From Phytophthora hibernalis (Eukaryota; Oomycota; Peronosporomycetes; Peronosporales; Peronosporaceae), in the NCBI GenBank assembly GCA_012656075.1, contig JAAKBF010000030.1:434001-498000 (forward strand): DNA of 64,000 bases, given 5' to 3'. Shown one piece after another: positions 1-8,611 of the stretch; position 1 is the stretch's first letter, and each line of letters starts with the position of its first letter. The notes under the pieces are model-generated. The model had not been told where the DNA came from. It was given only the letters and a program-made list of their open reading frames with translations, and searched no databases. The position numbers and the translations under genes were made by a program.

Positions 1-119
1 TGCTAGGGTCGTCTGCGTGGAAATCTTCACGCGAACGTCGAGTCTTGTAAGTCGAAGCGTCTCTCTTGTAGACGTGACTTCTTCTCCGTATAGGGTTGTT
101 TTGCTTTGCCTTGGCTGTC

Positions 120-250
120 GGGGTCGACGCGCTACTATTCCTTGGTCGTCTTGGTCGACGAGCTGCTATTCCTTGGTTGTCGTTGCCGACGAGTTGCTAT
201 TCCTGCCCTTGCGGGACTTTGTTGCTATACCTGCCCTCGCGGGACTTGAG
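120..250. repeat. Degenerate short tandem repeat, period about 30 bp
   Basis: Three to four imperfect copies of a roughly 30-base motif built on GACGAGCTGCTATTCCTTGG follow one another, then decay into a variant with TGCCCTCGCGGGACTT. The copies differ by substitutions and small indels, so this is an old repeat. No function can be inferred. Confidence 0.5.
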
Positions 251-588
251 TTTAACGTGCCTTCCTGTCAGACACGGGTTGGGGGGGGTGAGACCACGGC
301 GAGTCTCACTCGATCTACCGAAGAACGTATTGAACTTCACAGAAGCAGACGACGGAAACACTTAGTATCCAAAGAAGGTTGATTTGCCTTGATCTCTTGG
401 TTGCTAATTCATGACTGACCTACAATTATCCTACACTCCGTGCTGACTACACCCACTTCGTGCGATCTTCGACTCACCTTTTATCCACACATCATCGGAT
501 GACCGGCTGCCTTCCTTGCGTGCTTGTCCAACGCCACAATCTTGTTTACGCTCCCCGTGATGCGTTTGTTGAAGTTCGACGTTAAGTA

Positions 589-613
589 CGATCGTCGATC
601 GATCGATCGATCG
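589..613. repeat. GATC simple repeat
   Basis: A run of CGAT/GATC tetranucleotides, self-complementary on both strands, follows the gene-poor left edge. It is a simple microsatellite. Confidence 0.8.
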
Positions 614-1063
614 TTCTTCAGCACTCCGTATAAGTACGACTCCACTCGTGGGTACACTTTGTCATGTGCCCTGAAGGTCTCCCGACGGTGACTTATTCTC
701 GACGTCGCATTCCATCCATCTTTTCCAACGCACTACATCATAGCCGCCCCATCAGCGTGAAGCGTACTCCCCAGGTAAGCTTCGTCGCTGATGTCCGATT
801 CTCCATCCATCGTCCCCTCCTTCCCTTCCATCATCGCACGCGCTGATAACGTTAGGGTGCCTGTTCGTGCTTCATTTTGGTTCTGACAGTCCTTCTCGCA
901 TCCGCACCTTCATGTCCACCTCGGAGACCACTTCGTCGCCCTCTTCATGCTTGGCACCGACTTCCACCTCGCCACCGACTTCGTCGACCGCGACGACATC
1001 GCCTGACACTTCGTCTGCTAGTGCCGTAGCTGCTGTAGCGTCCACCCAGGGACTTCGCAGGAG

Positions 1064-1415
1064 TTGACGCCGTACTGTCGGGAGTGCGCTGCTGGCCGAC
1101 GACCCGCTTCTGCTCTGACTGTTGTACCTCGTGTATTTCCTGCTGACAATGCACCCCTCGACCCCGTTATGCTGAGCAATGTGTTGCAGCATTTGGCCGC
1201 CGAAAATTACTCACTCGTTGTTGCCAATTCCGACATGGAGGGCCGCAGTCGTCGAGCGTCTTTGCAGTCCGTCGGGCAGCAGCTAGTCAACGCCCAGTCC
1301 GCAACGGATGTTGCGTACCAGGATCTCGCTGCAGTGTTGCAGGCAGCCCAGGACCGAATCCGGGATCTGCGGGCCGAACTTCGTACCGCTCAACGGGTCT
1401 CCATTTCTTCGCCGG
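1064..1415 (+). CDS. Gag-like coiled-coil fragment (partial)
   Basis: This open frame encodes a segment with strong coiled-coil character. Heptad-like Ala/Leu/Gln spacing ends in a QDRIRDLRAELRTAQ-type helix, resembling N-terminal gag segments of oomycete LTR retroelements. No zinc knuckle or protease follows. From about 1415 the useful coding signal switches to the opposite strand, where a different fragment runs toward it, so the frame is cut by a junction at about 1400-1420. The stated start is only the start of the open frame. Coding potential is judged by composition alone, and the retroelement assignment is an inference. Confidence 0.35.
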
Positions 1416-2246
1416 ATGCGAATATTGGTATTGGGGCAGACACGCTCCAGGATAGTCCTGAAGGACGTCAGAGAAGGCTCTTTGAAGCGCACTCGTGCAT
1501 CCTTTGCCCACTCCACGTACCAGCCGAGCATCAGGCTCCAGGTGAAGTACGAAGGCAGTAATCTGTACTCCTTGGTGATGTAGTGACGATGCAGCTCCCC
1601 GTTCTCCGTCTTCTGGTACCGGAAGCGTACAGGGACAATATCAGCGTGCGTCTCGGCCAATCTCGTGAAGAACACTTTCATCGCTTCTTCGTCGACGAAA
1701 TGTGCGTGCTTGTTGCCGGTGTTGCCGTGCGCAGGCAAAGCAAACTCGCCCTTTTTGACTTGGTTGCGATACCTACAAACAAATCAGTATCAGTCTTATT
1801 ACCATCAACAAATCAAAATCAGTTTTAGCTCTATACCGATTGATGGTGTCGTTGCTCACGTTGAACACGGTCTGGAACGCCGTTCGGCAGACTGGACCAG
1901 AGAGAAGGAGAACGTACGAATAGCGCGTCCTAACGCCTGTAGATCGGTGCCGCTGGTTGTCCTCAGAGAAGCCAGAGCACATGGCTAGCGCCGTGATCAA
2001 GCTGGTTCGCTGGCAGTCCTTGTTCATCTTCATGTAGCCGCTGAGGAACGTCGTCGTCGCCTGTGCGTGGTTATCAATGCAGCGCCTCTCGCAGCACTCC
2101 ACTCCCAGCACCGTGTCAATGTGCTCAGCTACCGCCTCGTCGAACTCGACGTGCTCGTCAGCATCTTCTACGCTCTCGTCCGAACTCGCAGTCCACTCGC
2201 CGCGCTCCTCTTCGGCGTCCGAAGCTGCGCGCTCGCCGTGCTCCAT
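1415..2246 (-). pseudogene. N-terminal fragment of an oomycete repeat-family protein (DUF7869-like type), 3' truncated
   Basis: Read on -, an ATG at 2246 opens an acidic N-terminus (many Glu/Asp, about residues 1-50). It is followed by a segment of the type CQRTSLITALAMC, TGVRTRYSYVLLLSGPVCR and VSNDTINRY. A 64-bp GT-AG intron (1836-1773, GTATAG to TGTAG) joins it in frame to an exon with HGNTGNKHAHFVDEEA, VPVRFRYQKTENGELHRHY, LLPSYFTW and VCPNTNIRIR. This order of motifs recalls a large repetitive protein family of Phytophthora whose C-terminus is a transposase-like domain. Here the protein stops making sense just after the NIRIR motif at about 1415, so the C-terminal domain is absent. The family match is from memory of the motif pattern; the intron and truncation are seen directly. 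Confidence 0.55.
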
Positions 2247-2675
2247 CTTGATCGCGTGTGGTTTTGGTGAGTGGTCGTCGAAAAACAAGGGGAAACAATC
2301 AGCTCTGAATGTTCTAAACGCATTTTCTCGGAAATTCGTTTAAGTTCGACTGTGCACCTCGTCCCATTCAAACGGCCGTATCTCCACTGTAATAATATTT
2401 GACATGACGATTTTGTTTTGCGCCGTCACATATTATGTAGACACGGTGGGTAGAGAGACCATAGGTAAAGAGGGTAGACACGATAAGTAGATAGATACGA
2501 TAGGTAGAGGACATGGCGTACATGTCAACCTGGGACGCTATGTAGGAACACATTAGAGTAGCTGTATCTGCCTAAGATTCATACCACTTTGATGTATTGG
2601 AGACTGGGTAGAAACATCGCCCCGTGGAGCGAAGCGAAGGGGGCGGCCTCTTAACTGGGACAAACCGTTGCCCCT
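2247..2675. other. Intergenic, AT-richer, with GTAGA-type short repeats
   Basis: No gene is recognised. At about 2439-2520 the motif GTAGA or GATAGGTAGA recurs irregularly. From 2620 the base composition shifts abruptly to GC-rich, leading into the hairpin at 2676. Confidence 0.5.
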
Positions 2676-2704
2676 GCCGCCGCGTAGCGGCGGCAAACGG
2701 CTAG
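2676..2704 (+). mobile_element. Candidate Helitron 3' terminus (hairpin plus CTAG)
   Basis: A perfect hairpin with 8-bp arms GCCGCCGC and GCGGCGGC and a GTA loop (2676-2694) is followed after six bases by CTAG (2701-2704) and then T. Helitron 3' ends characteristically carry a GC-rich hairpin a few bases before a terminal CTRR, with insertion between A and T. No 5' TC end, replication initiator or helicase was found. It could be a non-autonomous element or a chance GC-rich hairpin. Confidence 0.35.
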
Positions 2705-3122
2705 TCCTACAATAACCACAGCTCCTTGACGCACCCCTTGGCCACGACACGTACATCCGCACCTCCAGCTCGATGATTCATTGGATGAAGACCGGCAGCT
2801 CTTCGTGCGGCGGCGGTCATGTTCTACTGTATCTCTTCGTGCTCGAAGAATGCAAATTTACATTCTGTACCGCGGCGGTGTTTGTCGAGCGCCGCTGAGC
2901 GCAATCATAACATCGGTAGATATTTTGGCAGATATCGCCACATGTCGCAGACAGTATACAGATGTACACATCGCTCATTCATTAAGCCCTTTCTAATTCG
3001 ATACGATCGCTTCTGTCAGGCATTTGAAAAATGCAGGTTTCGATCCACATCTCATCTCGCTCCTCGCGTTGGACACCATCAGAAAATCCAAAAAGCAGCC
3101 ACTTGGGATAAGTCTCCGTTCC

Positions 3123-3140
3123 TCATTCCTGAATTTGTCT
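3123..3140 (+). promoter_or_regulatory. Oomycete initiator plus flanking element upstream of Cys-rich copy A
   Basis: TCATTCCTGAATTTGTC fits the oomycete core-promoter pattern in which TCATTYY is followed closely by CAWTTT or a near variant. It lies 31 bases upstream of the ATG at 3171, the usual short leader distance in Phytophthora. The equivalent element precedes the intact paralogue at 8130. Confidence 0.6.
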
Positions 3141-3170
3141 GCAAGACGAGAAGCAAACAGCCAAAAGAAA

Positions 3171-3396
3171 ATGTGCATCCCCATTTGCCTCCCGTGCGAC
3201 GACGACTGCTGCTGCTGCCTTTGCGGGTCCGCCACCGCCCTCTGCTGCTGCTGCGGAGGGGCGACGACCGCCGACGTGACGACCGCCACCACCACCGCCA
3301 CGCGCCCCCGACCGCGTCGTGTACGTGCAACCAGTTGCCGTCCAGAAGGGCGCCCCTCATCACGGCCACCACGGAGGCTACTACGACAGAGTCTAA
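3171..3396 (+). pseudogene. Small cysteine-rich protein, copy A (frameshifted)
   Basis: The ATG at 3171 opens MCIPICLPCDDDCCCCLCGS and then a CCCCGG block, nearly the same as the intact paralogue at 8130-8330. After the cysteine block the family sequence continues in other frames: the DDRRRDD stretch is in frame +2 (from 3263), and the conserved RVVYVQPVAVQ tail is in frame +1 (from about 3310), ending in GGYYDRV and TAA at 3394-3396. Two indels therefore separate head from tail. The gene keeps a good promoter element. Function is unknown; clustered cysteines next to the N-terminus could be lipidated or metal-binding, but that is speculation. Decay or sequencing indels are both possible. Confidence 0.6.
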
Positions 3397-4092
3397 GCAC
3401 AAGACAAGGACGACGAGCAAGAGCAACGTCCAAAACTGCCATCAAAGCTGTAAATTAGTATCATTAGCCTAGAACCTCGGAACCAGAGCTTCTGCGCGAA
3501 CTGCAGAAGGTCGTGGAATATATTGCTTGAACCAGCACAACTTTGTTTGCCAGCTTTCGACGATGGTGCTCCAACAGCACAAGTTATGGACACCGTGGTG
3601 CTGTAACCTTAATCATCGGCAATGATTCATTGCTCAAATCCACGCTTTTGGGGATGTACCGCCGAGTACAGTTCGATGCCCGCCCTGCCTCACACCACAC
3701 AACGGAGACGAAATTCGAATACGATGCCGCCCCTATTCGCCGAAAGCATCAACATACATGTACACGTAGTACTGTCGCTCAGTTTGGATACGCCCCGGTA
3801 ATAGAAACGAGCGAGTAAGGTGATACGTTTACACTGCCCAGGCATGGAGGAGACCAACGGGAGACCAACACGCTTGAGCCATGGTTGCACCGGTACTCTT
3901 TCGTTCCGATCGTCGATCACTCACTGCATGATCAGCAGAATTTACCAGAACTGCGCGACCTGGTCCCGCTCATGTCTCGCCCTCGTCAGGTTCACGTCAC
4001 AGATGCTTGTGATCGGCACCACGCTGGAAATCCATACGAGAGCTGCCTGTCGTGCAAACTACCCACTCTCCGGCTCATTTGCACGTCCCTGA

Positions 4093-4107
4093 TCCATTCT
4101 CCAATCC
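4093..4107 (+). promoter_or_regulatory. Weak initiator-like element upstream of Cys-rich copy B
   Basis: TCCATTCTCCAATCC resembles the TCATTCTTCAATTTG element of the intact paralogue but lacks the T-run of the flanking element. It lies about 47 bases before the ATG at 4154. Confidence 0.3.
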
Positions 4108-4153
4108 ACCCTCAAACACCACACCGGACAACTAAGGCCTTACGTAAATATCG

Positions 4154-4465
4154 ATGTGCATTCCCTGCTGCTGCGACGACGGACCCGATGACTGCTGCTG
4201 CGACCCGTGTGGACCATGCTGCGGTGACTGTGGTGGTTGCTGCGATGATTGTGGAGGATGCTGCGGAGACTTGGATTGCTGCCTCTGTGGAGCTTTGACC
4301 GCTTGCTGCTGCTGCGGTGGCGGAGATCGCGGCCGCCATGACCGAGGACCCCTCCACCCGAACGTGTCGTGTACGTGGAACCTGTCGTCGTTCAGGGAGG
4401 ACCCCGCCACACCGTGGCTACTACTAAGTTCAGGAGTCAACCGACTGACGAAGCAAGAACAATGA
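4154..4465 (+). pseudogene. Small cysteine-rich protein, copy B (expanded Cys region, frameshifted tail)
   Basis: This is a 103-codon frame starting MCIPCCCDDGPDDCCC. Compared with copies A and C, the cysteine region is longer: repeats of the type CCGDCGG and CCDDCGG are inserted before the shared DCCLCGALTACCCCGGG block. The conserved family tail (PPPERVVYVEPVVVQ) is present in the DNA from about 4351 but in a different frame (+2 relative to the ATG), so the encoded C-terminus is unrelated to the family. The offset differs from that in copy A, which argues for independent indels rather than a shared intron. The tail frame runs on to a TGA near 4489. Function is unknown. Confidence 0.55.
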
Positions 4466-4489
4466 CCAAGCGAACCACAGTCATTTGAA

Positions 4490-5135
4490 CTCACCGTCGT
4501 ACGTGTAAATTAGAGCAGCTTGGACGGAGTGCAACGGGATAAATACACCCTTGAAACCAGGGGTTCTCCAATTCAGTATTATACGGAATTGCTGTATCGT
4601 TTTGCAGTAATAATAAGGGCAGTATGACAGCAAACAATAATAAAAATTGCCGCAAATACTGCAATTTTTGTATTAGCTTCTTAACGCCGCTACCACAACA
4701 TATTCACATCACTTGTTTCTGTTTGCACTCACAAACATGATCCGCTCAAAATTCGCCGACAACATATAAATACGGCACAAGTTTGTATTTGTATTGCGCA
4801 AAAAGTTGTCTGATGCTCAGCTTGGAGTAGCTCGCGGCGATGGTGAGAGTAAACCCAAAACAGGGGAAGCTTGGAGTATTATTTTACAAAACAAGGTAAG
4901 GCTAGAGTAAACGTCTGGCCAGCGTCGTACAGAGTACATGTAGCGTCCTATCCACTCGCGCACTCAACATGAGCAGGTCCGAGGAGGACAGCACAAGTGA
5001 CTTCGCCACGGCATCGCCGCCGTGACCTTGCGAAGGGTTGGTGGGGGCGCTGCCGACTCGGAAGCTTAGCCCTTTAAGTGGTGGACAACGCAGCGCGTCA
5101 TTCCGCTGACAGGAGGTGGAGAGAAGACGCATCGA
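4490..5135. other. AT-rich intergenic stretch
   Basis: No gene is recognised on either strand. A - strand frame (4902-5510) is long but has no motif and overlaps the better + strand candidate. The region holds AT-rich sequence around 4560-4780, including the inverted repeat listed separately. Confidence 0.45.
4642..4669. repeat. Inverted repeat AAAAATTGC / GCAATTTTT
   Basis: Two 9-bp perfect arms (4642-4650 and 4661-4669) are separated by 10 bases in an AT-rich intergenic region. It lies downstream of Cys-rich copy B and could act in 3' end formation, though nothing proves that. Confidence 0.6.
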
Positions 5136-5634
5136 TTGTCTATCGAGGTTCTCTCGTTCGGGGTATCCTGCAAGACCTCTCGTTATTATTACCGGTATAA
5201 TAGAACTGATGGGGGTCAAAATCTCATGCGAAGATGGCCTCGAGATCGCGATTTCATCATGCACAGCAACGGCAAAAACAGGGAAGTGTGCGCGTCCGTC
5301 CGCATCAAGGCACGTTTCCTCTGGATCGCGCCCGACACGGTCGCCGGCCTGCACTTTTTGCGGCTTTACTTTGCCGAATACCAGGCCCCAGAACCGTTCG
5401 AGGAGCAACAAGAGGTACGTAATCGCGAGTCCTGTGAGTCGTGTACTCACAAGTAATATGTTCCTCAGGGTCTTCAAGCAAGCGCAACGCGAGGGGCCGT
5501 TTGAAACCAATCAATTCCTCATCTCCGTTTCGTTACTCAAAGTGGACATCAGCGACCCAAAGTTTCCGCACCCAGGAGACGTAGTGATGATCACGCCGTA
5601 CAAGCTCAACGTCTACCGGAACGAACGATCTTAA
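5136..5634 (+). pseudogene. Uncharacterised two-exon reading frame
   Basis: The frame opening at 5136 reads through a segment with coding-like character (ASVRIKARFLWIAPDTVAG, LHFLRLYFAEYQAP) to a good donor, GAG|GTACGT at 5415. A 54-bp candidate intron ends at TTCCTCAG (5468). The following frame contains FKQAQREGPFETNQF and HPGDVVMITPYKLNVYRNER and stops at 5634. The two exons are not in the same phase through this intron, so a frameshift, another splice site or a different start must be assumed. I do not recognise the family. No clear promoter element was seen upstream. Confidence 0.3.
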
Positions 5635-5889
5635 TCTCGAGTAAAAGGGCGTCGCTGCAAGTAAATTGTACAGCGGGGACGCTTCGAGTAAACCAAATCA
5701 AGAAAAGAGTATGTAGACTTTGACTGGAACTGAAGTAAAATAAAATAAAAACAACCGAAACACAGTTTGGAAAATAGTTGTGAGGCCGACAACAACGGTC
5801 GTGTATTAATAAGACGCGAAATGCAAATGACAACTCCAACTGAGCAAGAGTCGACCATGTTAATTCTATCTCAGCAAAGGGACGTCCAC

Positions 5890-6435
5890 CTTAGTACGTC
5901 ACGATCCCTTGGAACGTCTGTACTGTGCGTATACGCGCGACACGTACATTCACCAAGTCTTGGAACTCCATCTTGACCTGCACAACGTTTGAAAACTTTG
6001 TCATCCAGAAGAAAACACTTCCGGTTTCCCCGAGACCACCTTCCCAACAGGTACAGGTCTGAGTCAACAGCAAGTGCACGCCTTGTTAGTATCTAGCTCG
6101 CTTCATTTTTCTATTTAATGGACTATCAGTAGTACGCGCACACTTCCCTGTTTTTGAGTCAACAGCAAGTGCAAAGGTCCCTCATCCACCATGACTGTAT
6201 CTTTCTTCTCCGCCTCGCTTTCTCATTCTGCTGGTTCGATACTTCGGGCTTCACGGGGGCACTGCTCGAAGGGCACGTGGGTCCGTTGACCAAGTCCGGG
6301 TTAGATTGGTGCGCACTCTTGGCCGGAAACACCCTTGAAACCTTGAAACTCACAAGATTTCGACCTCAGGTAGGTATCCGACTGATGCCGCATCTACTCG
6401 CTAAAGTTGTACTGAAGGGGCTCGTCAACAACTAA
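5890..6435 (+). other. Possible coding fragments, unrecognised
   Basis: On + a stretch from about 5898 (VTIPWNVCTVRIRATRTFTK and onward) reads open to a CAACAG|GTACAG donor at 6050-6056. A second open stretch from about 6165 contains TSGFTGALLEGHVGPLTK and TLETLKLTRFRPQ and ends near another AG|GTAGGT at 6371. They look like exons of one broken gene, but the products match no family I can name and a continuous frame was not established. Confidence 0.2.
6060..6173. repeat. 19-bp direct repeat pair
   Basis: TGAGTCAACAGCAAGTGCA occurs identically at 6060-6078 and 6155-6173, with 76 bases between. The second copy ends with CAACAG, a usable splice acceptor, and the first lies just after a donor. 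This could be a small local duplication or the target duplication of a lost insertion. Confidence 0.7.
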
Positions 6436-6969
6436 AAACTCGTCAATCTCACAGCTTCTGTGTGGCCTTCGAGTTCCTGGAGCTTGCGTCGCAGCAGCTT
6501 TCCCGACGCGGTTTTTCGGGATGGCGTCAATGTAATACACCTCGCTGGTCTTCTTGTAAGGTGCAACCTGCTCAGCTACATAAGCCATGATTTCATCAGG
6601 TGTCGGCGCGGTGGGGTCGTCCGGGTGTTTGAGCACGACAAAAACCGTCGGAATTTCTTCACCCTTGGCATCCTGACCGAGTCAACAATTCCCAGGTGAT
6701 GGTTGAGAATGTCCTCGAGCTCAACGGTGCCACGCCGTGACCCTTGTACTTGATGAGCTCCTTCGCACGGTCATCCACGAAGATGAAGCCGTCTTCGTCG
6801 ATGTAGCCGATGTCCCCCGACCGCAAAAAGTCGTTCATCGTCATGAGCTTCAGGAGTTTGATCGTATCCGATCATGACTTGAGGCCCATGGTAAAATAGC
6901 TCACCACGTTCATTTGCAGGGATTAAACCACGCGGAGCTCCGTGTTAGGGGCAGACGTCCGACACTTCC
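6432..6969 (-). pseudogene. 4-coumarate-CoA-ligase-like, last-exon pseudogene
   Basis: On - the sequence starts right after a splice acceptor (AACCACAG before 6969), exactly where the last exon of the gene at 8612-10678 starts. It carries the adenylation C-terminal motifs SGDIGYIDEDGFIFV, DDRAKELIKYKGH, PTPDEIMAYVAEQVAPYKK and AIPKN. In-frame stops occur near the start and at least three frameshifts follow (after KGHGVAP, before the GEEIP region and after the PKNRVGK lysine region). Upstream exons are missing. It is a decayed partial duplicate of the neighbouring ligase gene. The conserved splice acceptor shows the copy was DNA-mediated, not a retrocopy. Confidence 0.8.
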
Positions 6970-7061
6970 CTGTGGTTGAAGTAATCACCACGAAAACCCA
7001 AATATTGAATTATAAGTTTATGCTTTGATTCTACTTCTTCTCTGCCTTCAAAACTCAAAGC

Positions 7062-8009
7062 TCATAGATAGCAGTGTACTGTTCGAGGCGGGAGGTTCAC
7101 TCGCGAGTTGTGCAGCAATCTCGGGAGTCGGTAGAGGCCCGCACTCCCTTCCGTCGAGTCCCCACTGTACTGGTTCTCATCTTCTGCGAGGAAGACTCTG
7201 TAGACGAACGTCGGCACCGCCAGCTGCAAATCCAATTTCCCCAGTCTCTCCAACCTAAACTTGGCGTCTTGTGTCAGTGGTTGCAGCATCCGCAGCACCA
7301 GATCATTTTCTACTTTCTTTCCTTTCGTTGGCGCAACGTCCTTCATCGGTGCAACACTTTCACTTTCCGACGACGAGCTGGAAAACTCCTCCTCAATAGA
7401 GTGCGGTACCCACTGCGTCCCTCTCACATCGTCAATCTTTCCTTTATTATCAGGTTGTTGCAGTTGGCCACTGTCTCTGGACCTGGCACTGCCGAGGTCG
7501 ATGGTCACGCAATCCGTTTCCACCTCCTCGGCAGTGCGAATTTCGGCGTGTTTAAGGCTCTGGCGCCTCATTCGCACGTGCATCTGCGCCTCGAAGACGT
7601 TGCGCACCGCCTTTTCGCGCTCCTGTTGTCGCCATTGACGTCTTCTGCGGATCATGGCCCGAGGCACGAGGAAGGCGAACGCCTCCCGCTGTTGGATGTA
7701 GCTGAGCGTCACTTTTGCCTCGTTGCAAAAGGAGGCGGAGGCGCGGGGCCTGTGCGTCGCGTTTTGCACTGCAACGATCTCTGGGATCGAGGCTGCGCAA
7801 ATTGCTGGCAATGACCGAGGATTGCCCTTTCCAAAGGCAAATTTGAGAGGAAACCTTCGCACTTCAACACAGTCTGGGTGGCTCACGAGAAGCTCCACTT
7901 TACCTTGTGTGGCGCACACAAACTTCCACTGAATAAGTATTCGTGGCACAGTTCGCCCATCATGAAAACATTCGGTTCGCCATAGTGAAATCCAGTGTGC
8001 GCGCGTCAC
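7062..8009 (-). CDS. Uncharacterised protein, 315 codons open
   Basis: This is a long uninterrupted - strand frame ending at 7062. The open frame begins with GTG at 8009 and extends a little upstream to a stop with no ATG, so the true start is either internal (an ATG in PRAMIRRRRQWRQQE) or in an upstream exon. The N-terminal third looks globular (VELLVSHPDCVEVRRFPLKF). The middle is a very basic helix (RRRRQWRQQEREKAVRNVFE) and the next part is acidic and serine-rich (EEEFSSSSSESES). I do not recognise a family. A + strand frame over the same bases (7074-7814) is treated as its shadow. It sits between the decayed and intact ligase copies. Confidence 0.45.
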   Translation of the reverse strand: MTRAHWISLWRTECFHDGRTVPRILIQWKFVCATQGKVELLVSHPDCVEVRRFPLKFAFGKGNPRSLPAICAASIPEIVAVQNATHRPRASASFCNEAKVTLSYIQQREAFAFLVPRAMIRRRRQWRQQEREKAVRNVFEAQMHVRMRRQSLKHAEIRTAEEVETDCVTIDLGSARSRDSGQLQQPDNKGKIDDVRGTQWVPHSIEEEFSSSSSESESVAPMKDVAPTKGKKVENDLVLRMLQPLTQDAKFRLERLGKLDLQLAVPTFVYRVFLAEDENQYSGDSTEGSAGLYRLPRLLHNSRVNLPPRTVHCYL

Positions 8010-8079
8010 AGATACAGCTGGCGTTGGACAAGTGCTGAATATCCAACGGTTTTAAAGTCTCCCGTAAGTCGGGAGCTCC

Positions 8080-8096
8080 TCATTCTTCAATTTGCC
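8080..8096 (+). promoter_or_regulatory. Oomycete initiator plus flanking promoter region for Cys-rich copy C
   Basis: TCATTCTTCAATTTGCC matches the oomycete composite core promoter closely: a TCATTYY initiator followed immediately by CAATTT. It lies 34 bases before the ATG at 8130. This is the strongest promoter element in the window and supports transcription of the downstream small gene. Confidence 0.75.
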
Positions 8097-8129
8097 ACAT
8101 TGCACGCAAGCTCCCAACGACCTTCAGCC

Positions 8130-8330
8130 ATGTGCATCCCCATCTGCCTCCCATGCGACGACATGGCCTGCTGCCTCTGCGGTTCGGTCACTGCGTGCTG
8201 CTGCTGCGGGGGCGGTAACGACCGTCGCGACGACTACAATCGTCGCCCTCCCCCTCCGCAACGCGTCGTGTACGTGCAGCCAGTGGTCGTCCAGCAAGGA
8301 CCTCCGCAATACCACCACGGACGCTACTAA
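8130..8330 (+). CDS. Small cysteine-rich protein, copy C (intact, 66 aa)
   Basis: A complete 66-codon gene with a strong upstream promoter element. The protein has three parts. The first is a cysteine-rich head, MCIPICLPCDDMACCLCGS through TACCCCGGG (residues 1-28). The second is a charged and proline-rich middle, NDRRDDYNRRPPPP. The third is a hydrophobic, Val/Gln/Pro/Tyr-rich tail, QRVVYVQPVVVQQGPPQY ending HHGRY. There is no signal peptide and no membrane span of normal length; ten cysteines lie in the first 25 residues. Two further copies lie at 3171 and 4154, both frameshifted before the tail. Head and tail are the conserved parts across all three copies, so both probably matter. I know no named family for it. 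It converges on the ligase gene ending at 8612. Confidence 0.75.
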   Translation: MCIPICLPCDDMACCLCGSVTACCCCGGGNDRRDDYNRRPPPPQRVVYVQPVVVQQGPPQYHHGRY

Positions 8331-8611
8331 ACAACTACTAGACCAGGACGGGCAACAAGCTCAAGACAACCAAGAGTCTCCAAACGGCCTTTGCAACCGT
8401 TTCGAAAACTGATTGATGACGAACGCAGCCATTTCGTCTACAGTACGACGAACAGAAGCCAACCGACCGAATAGCACTTTGTTGCTACCATTGTACAATA
8501 GGACACTGTACTTATACTGAGTTTTGATCGAAGGGGTTACTGTTCAATACAACGCAGTTTACACTAGACAACATGGTTTTGACCAGACTATTCCTTCCCT
8601 TTTTGCAGTGA
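8331..8611. other. Convergent intergenic spacer
   Basis: The spacer between the 3' ends of the Cys-rich gene (+) and the ligase gene (-). No gene or repeat was noticed; it presumably holds both 3' untranslated regions. Confidence 0.5.

Larger units (their letters stand above)
1..1063. other. Left-edge region without a recognised gene
   Basis: Several short open frames overlap here on both strands, but none shows a recognisable motif. The sequence is rich in pyrimidine-rich, low-complexity stretches and Ser/Thr-rich frames. It may be the leader or LTR of a retroelement whose gag-like fragment follows at 1064, but no TG..CA boundary or primer-binding site could be fixed. Confidence 0.4.

Noticed and set aside
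4902..5510. 202-codon - strand frame with an apparent hydrophobic N-terminus
   Set aside because: It overlaps the + strand candidate with better coding-like sequence and a proper intron, and shows no family motif.
7074..7814. 246-codon + strand frame
   Set aside because: It is the complement of the longer - strand frame at 7062-8009 and has no motif; its composition follows from the antisense gene.
8130..8330. Secreted cysteine-rich effector
   Set aside because: There is no signal peptide: the protein begins MCIPICLPCDD with cysteines from residue 2. Without secretion evidence an effector call is unsupported.
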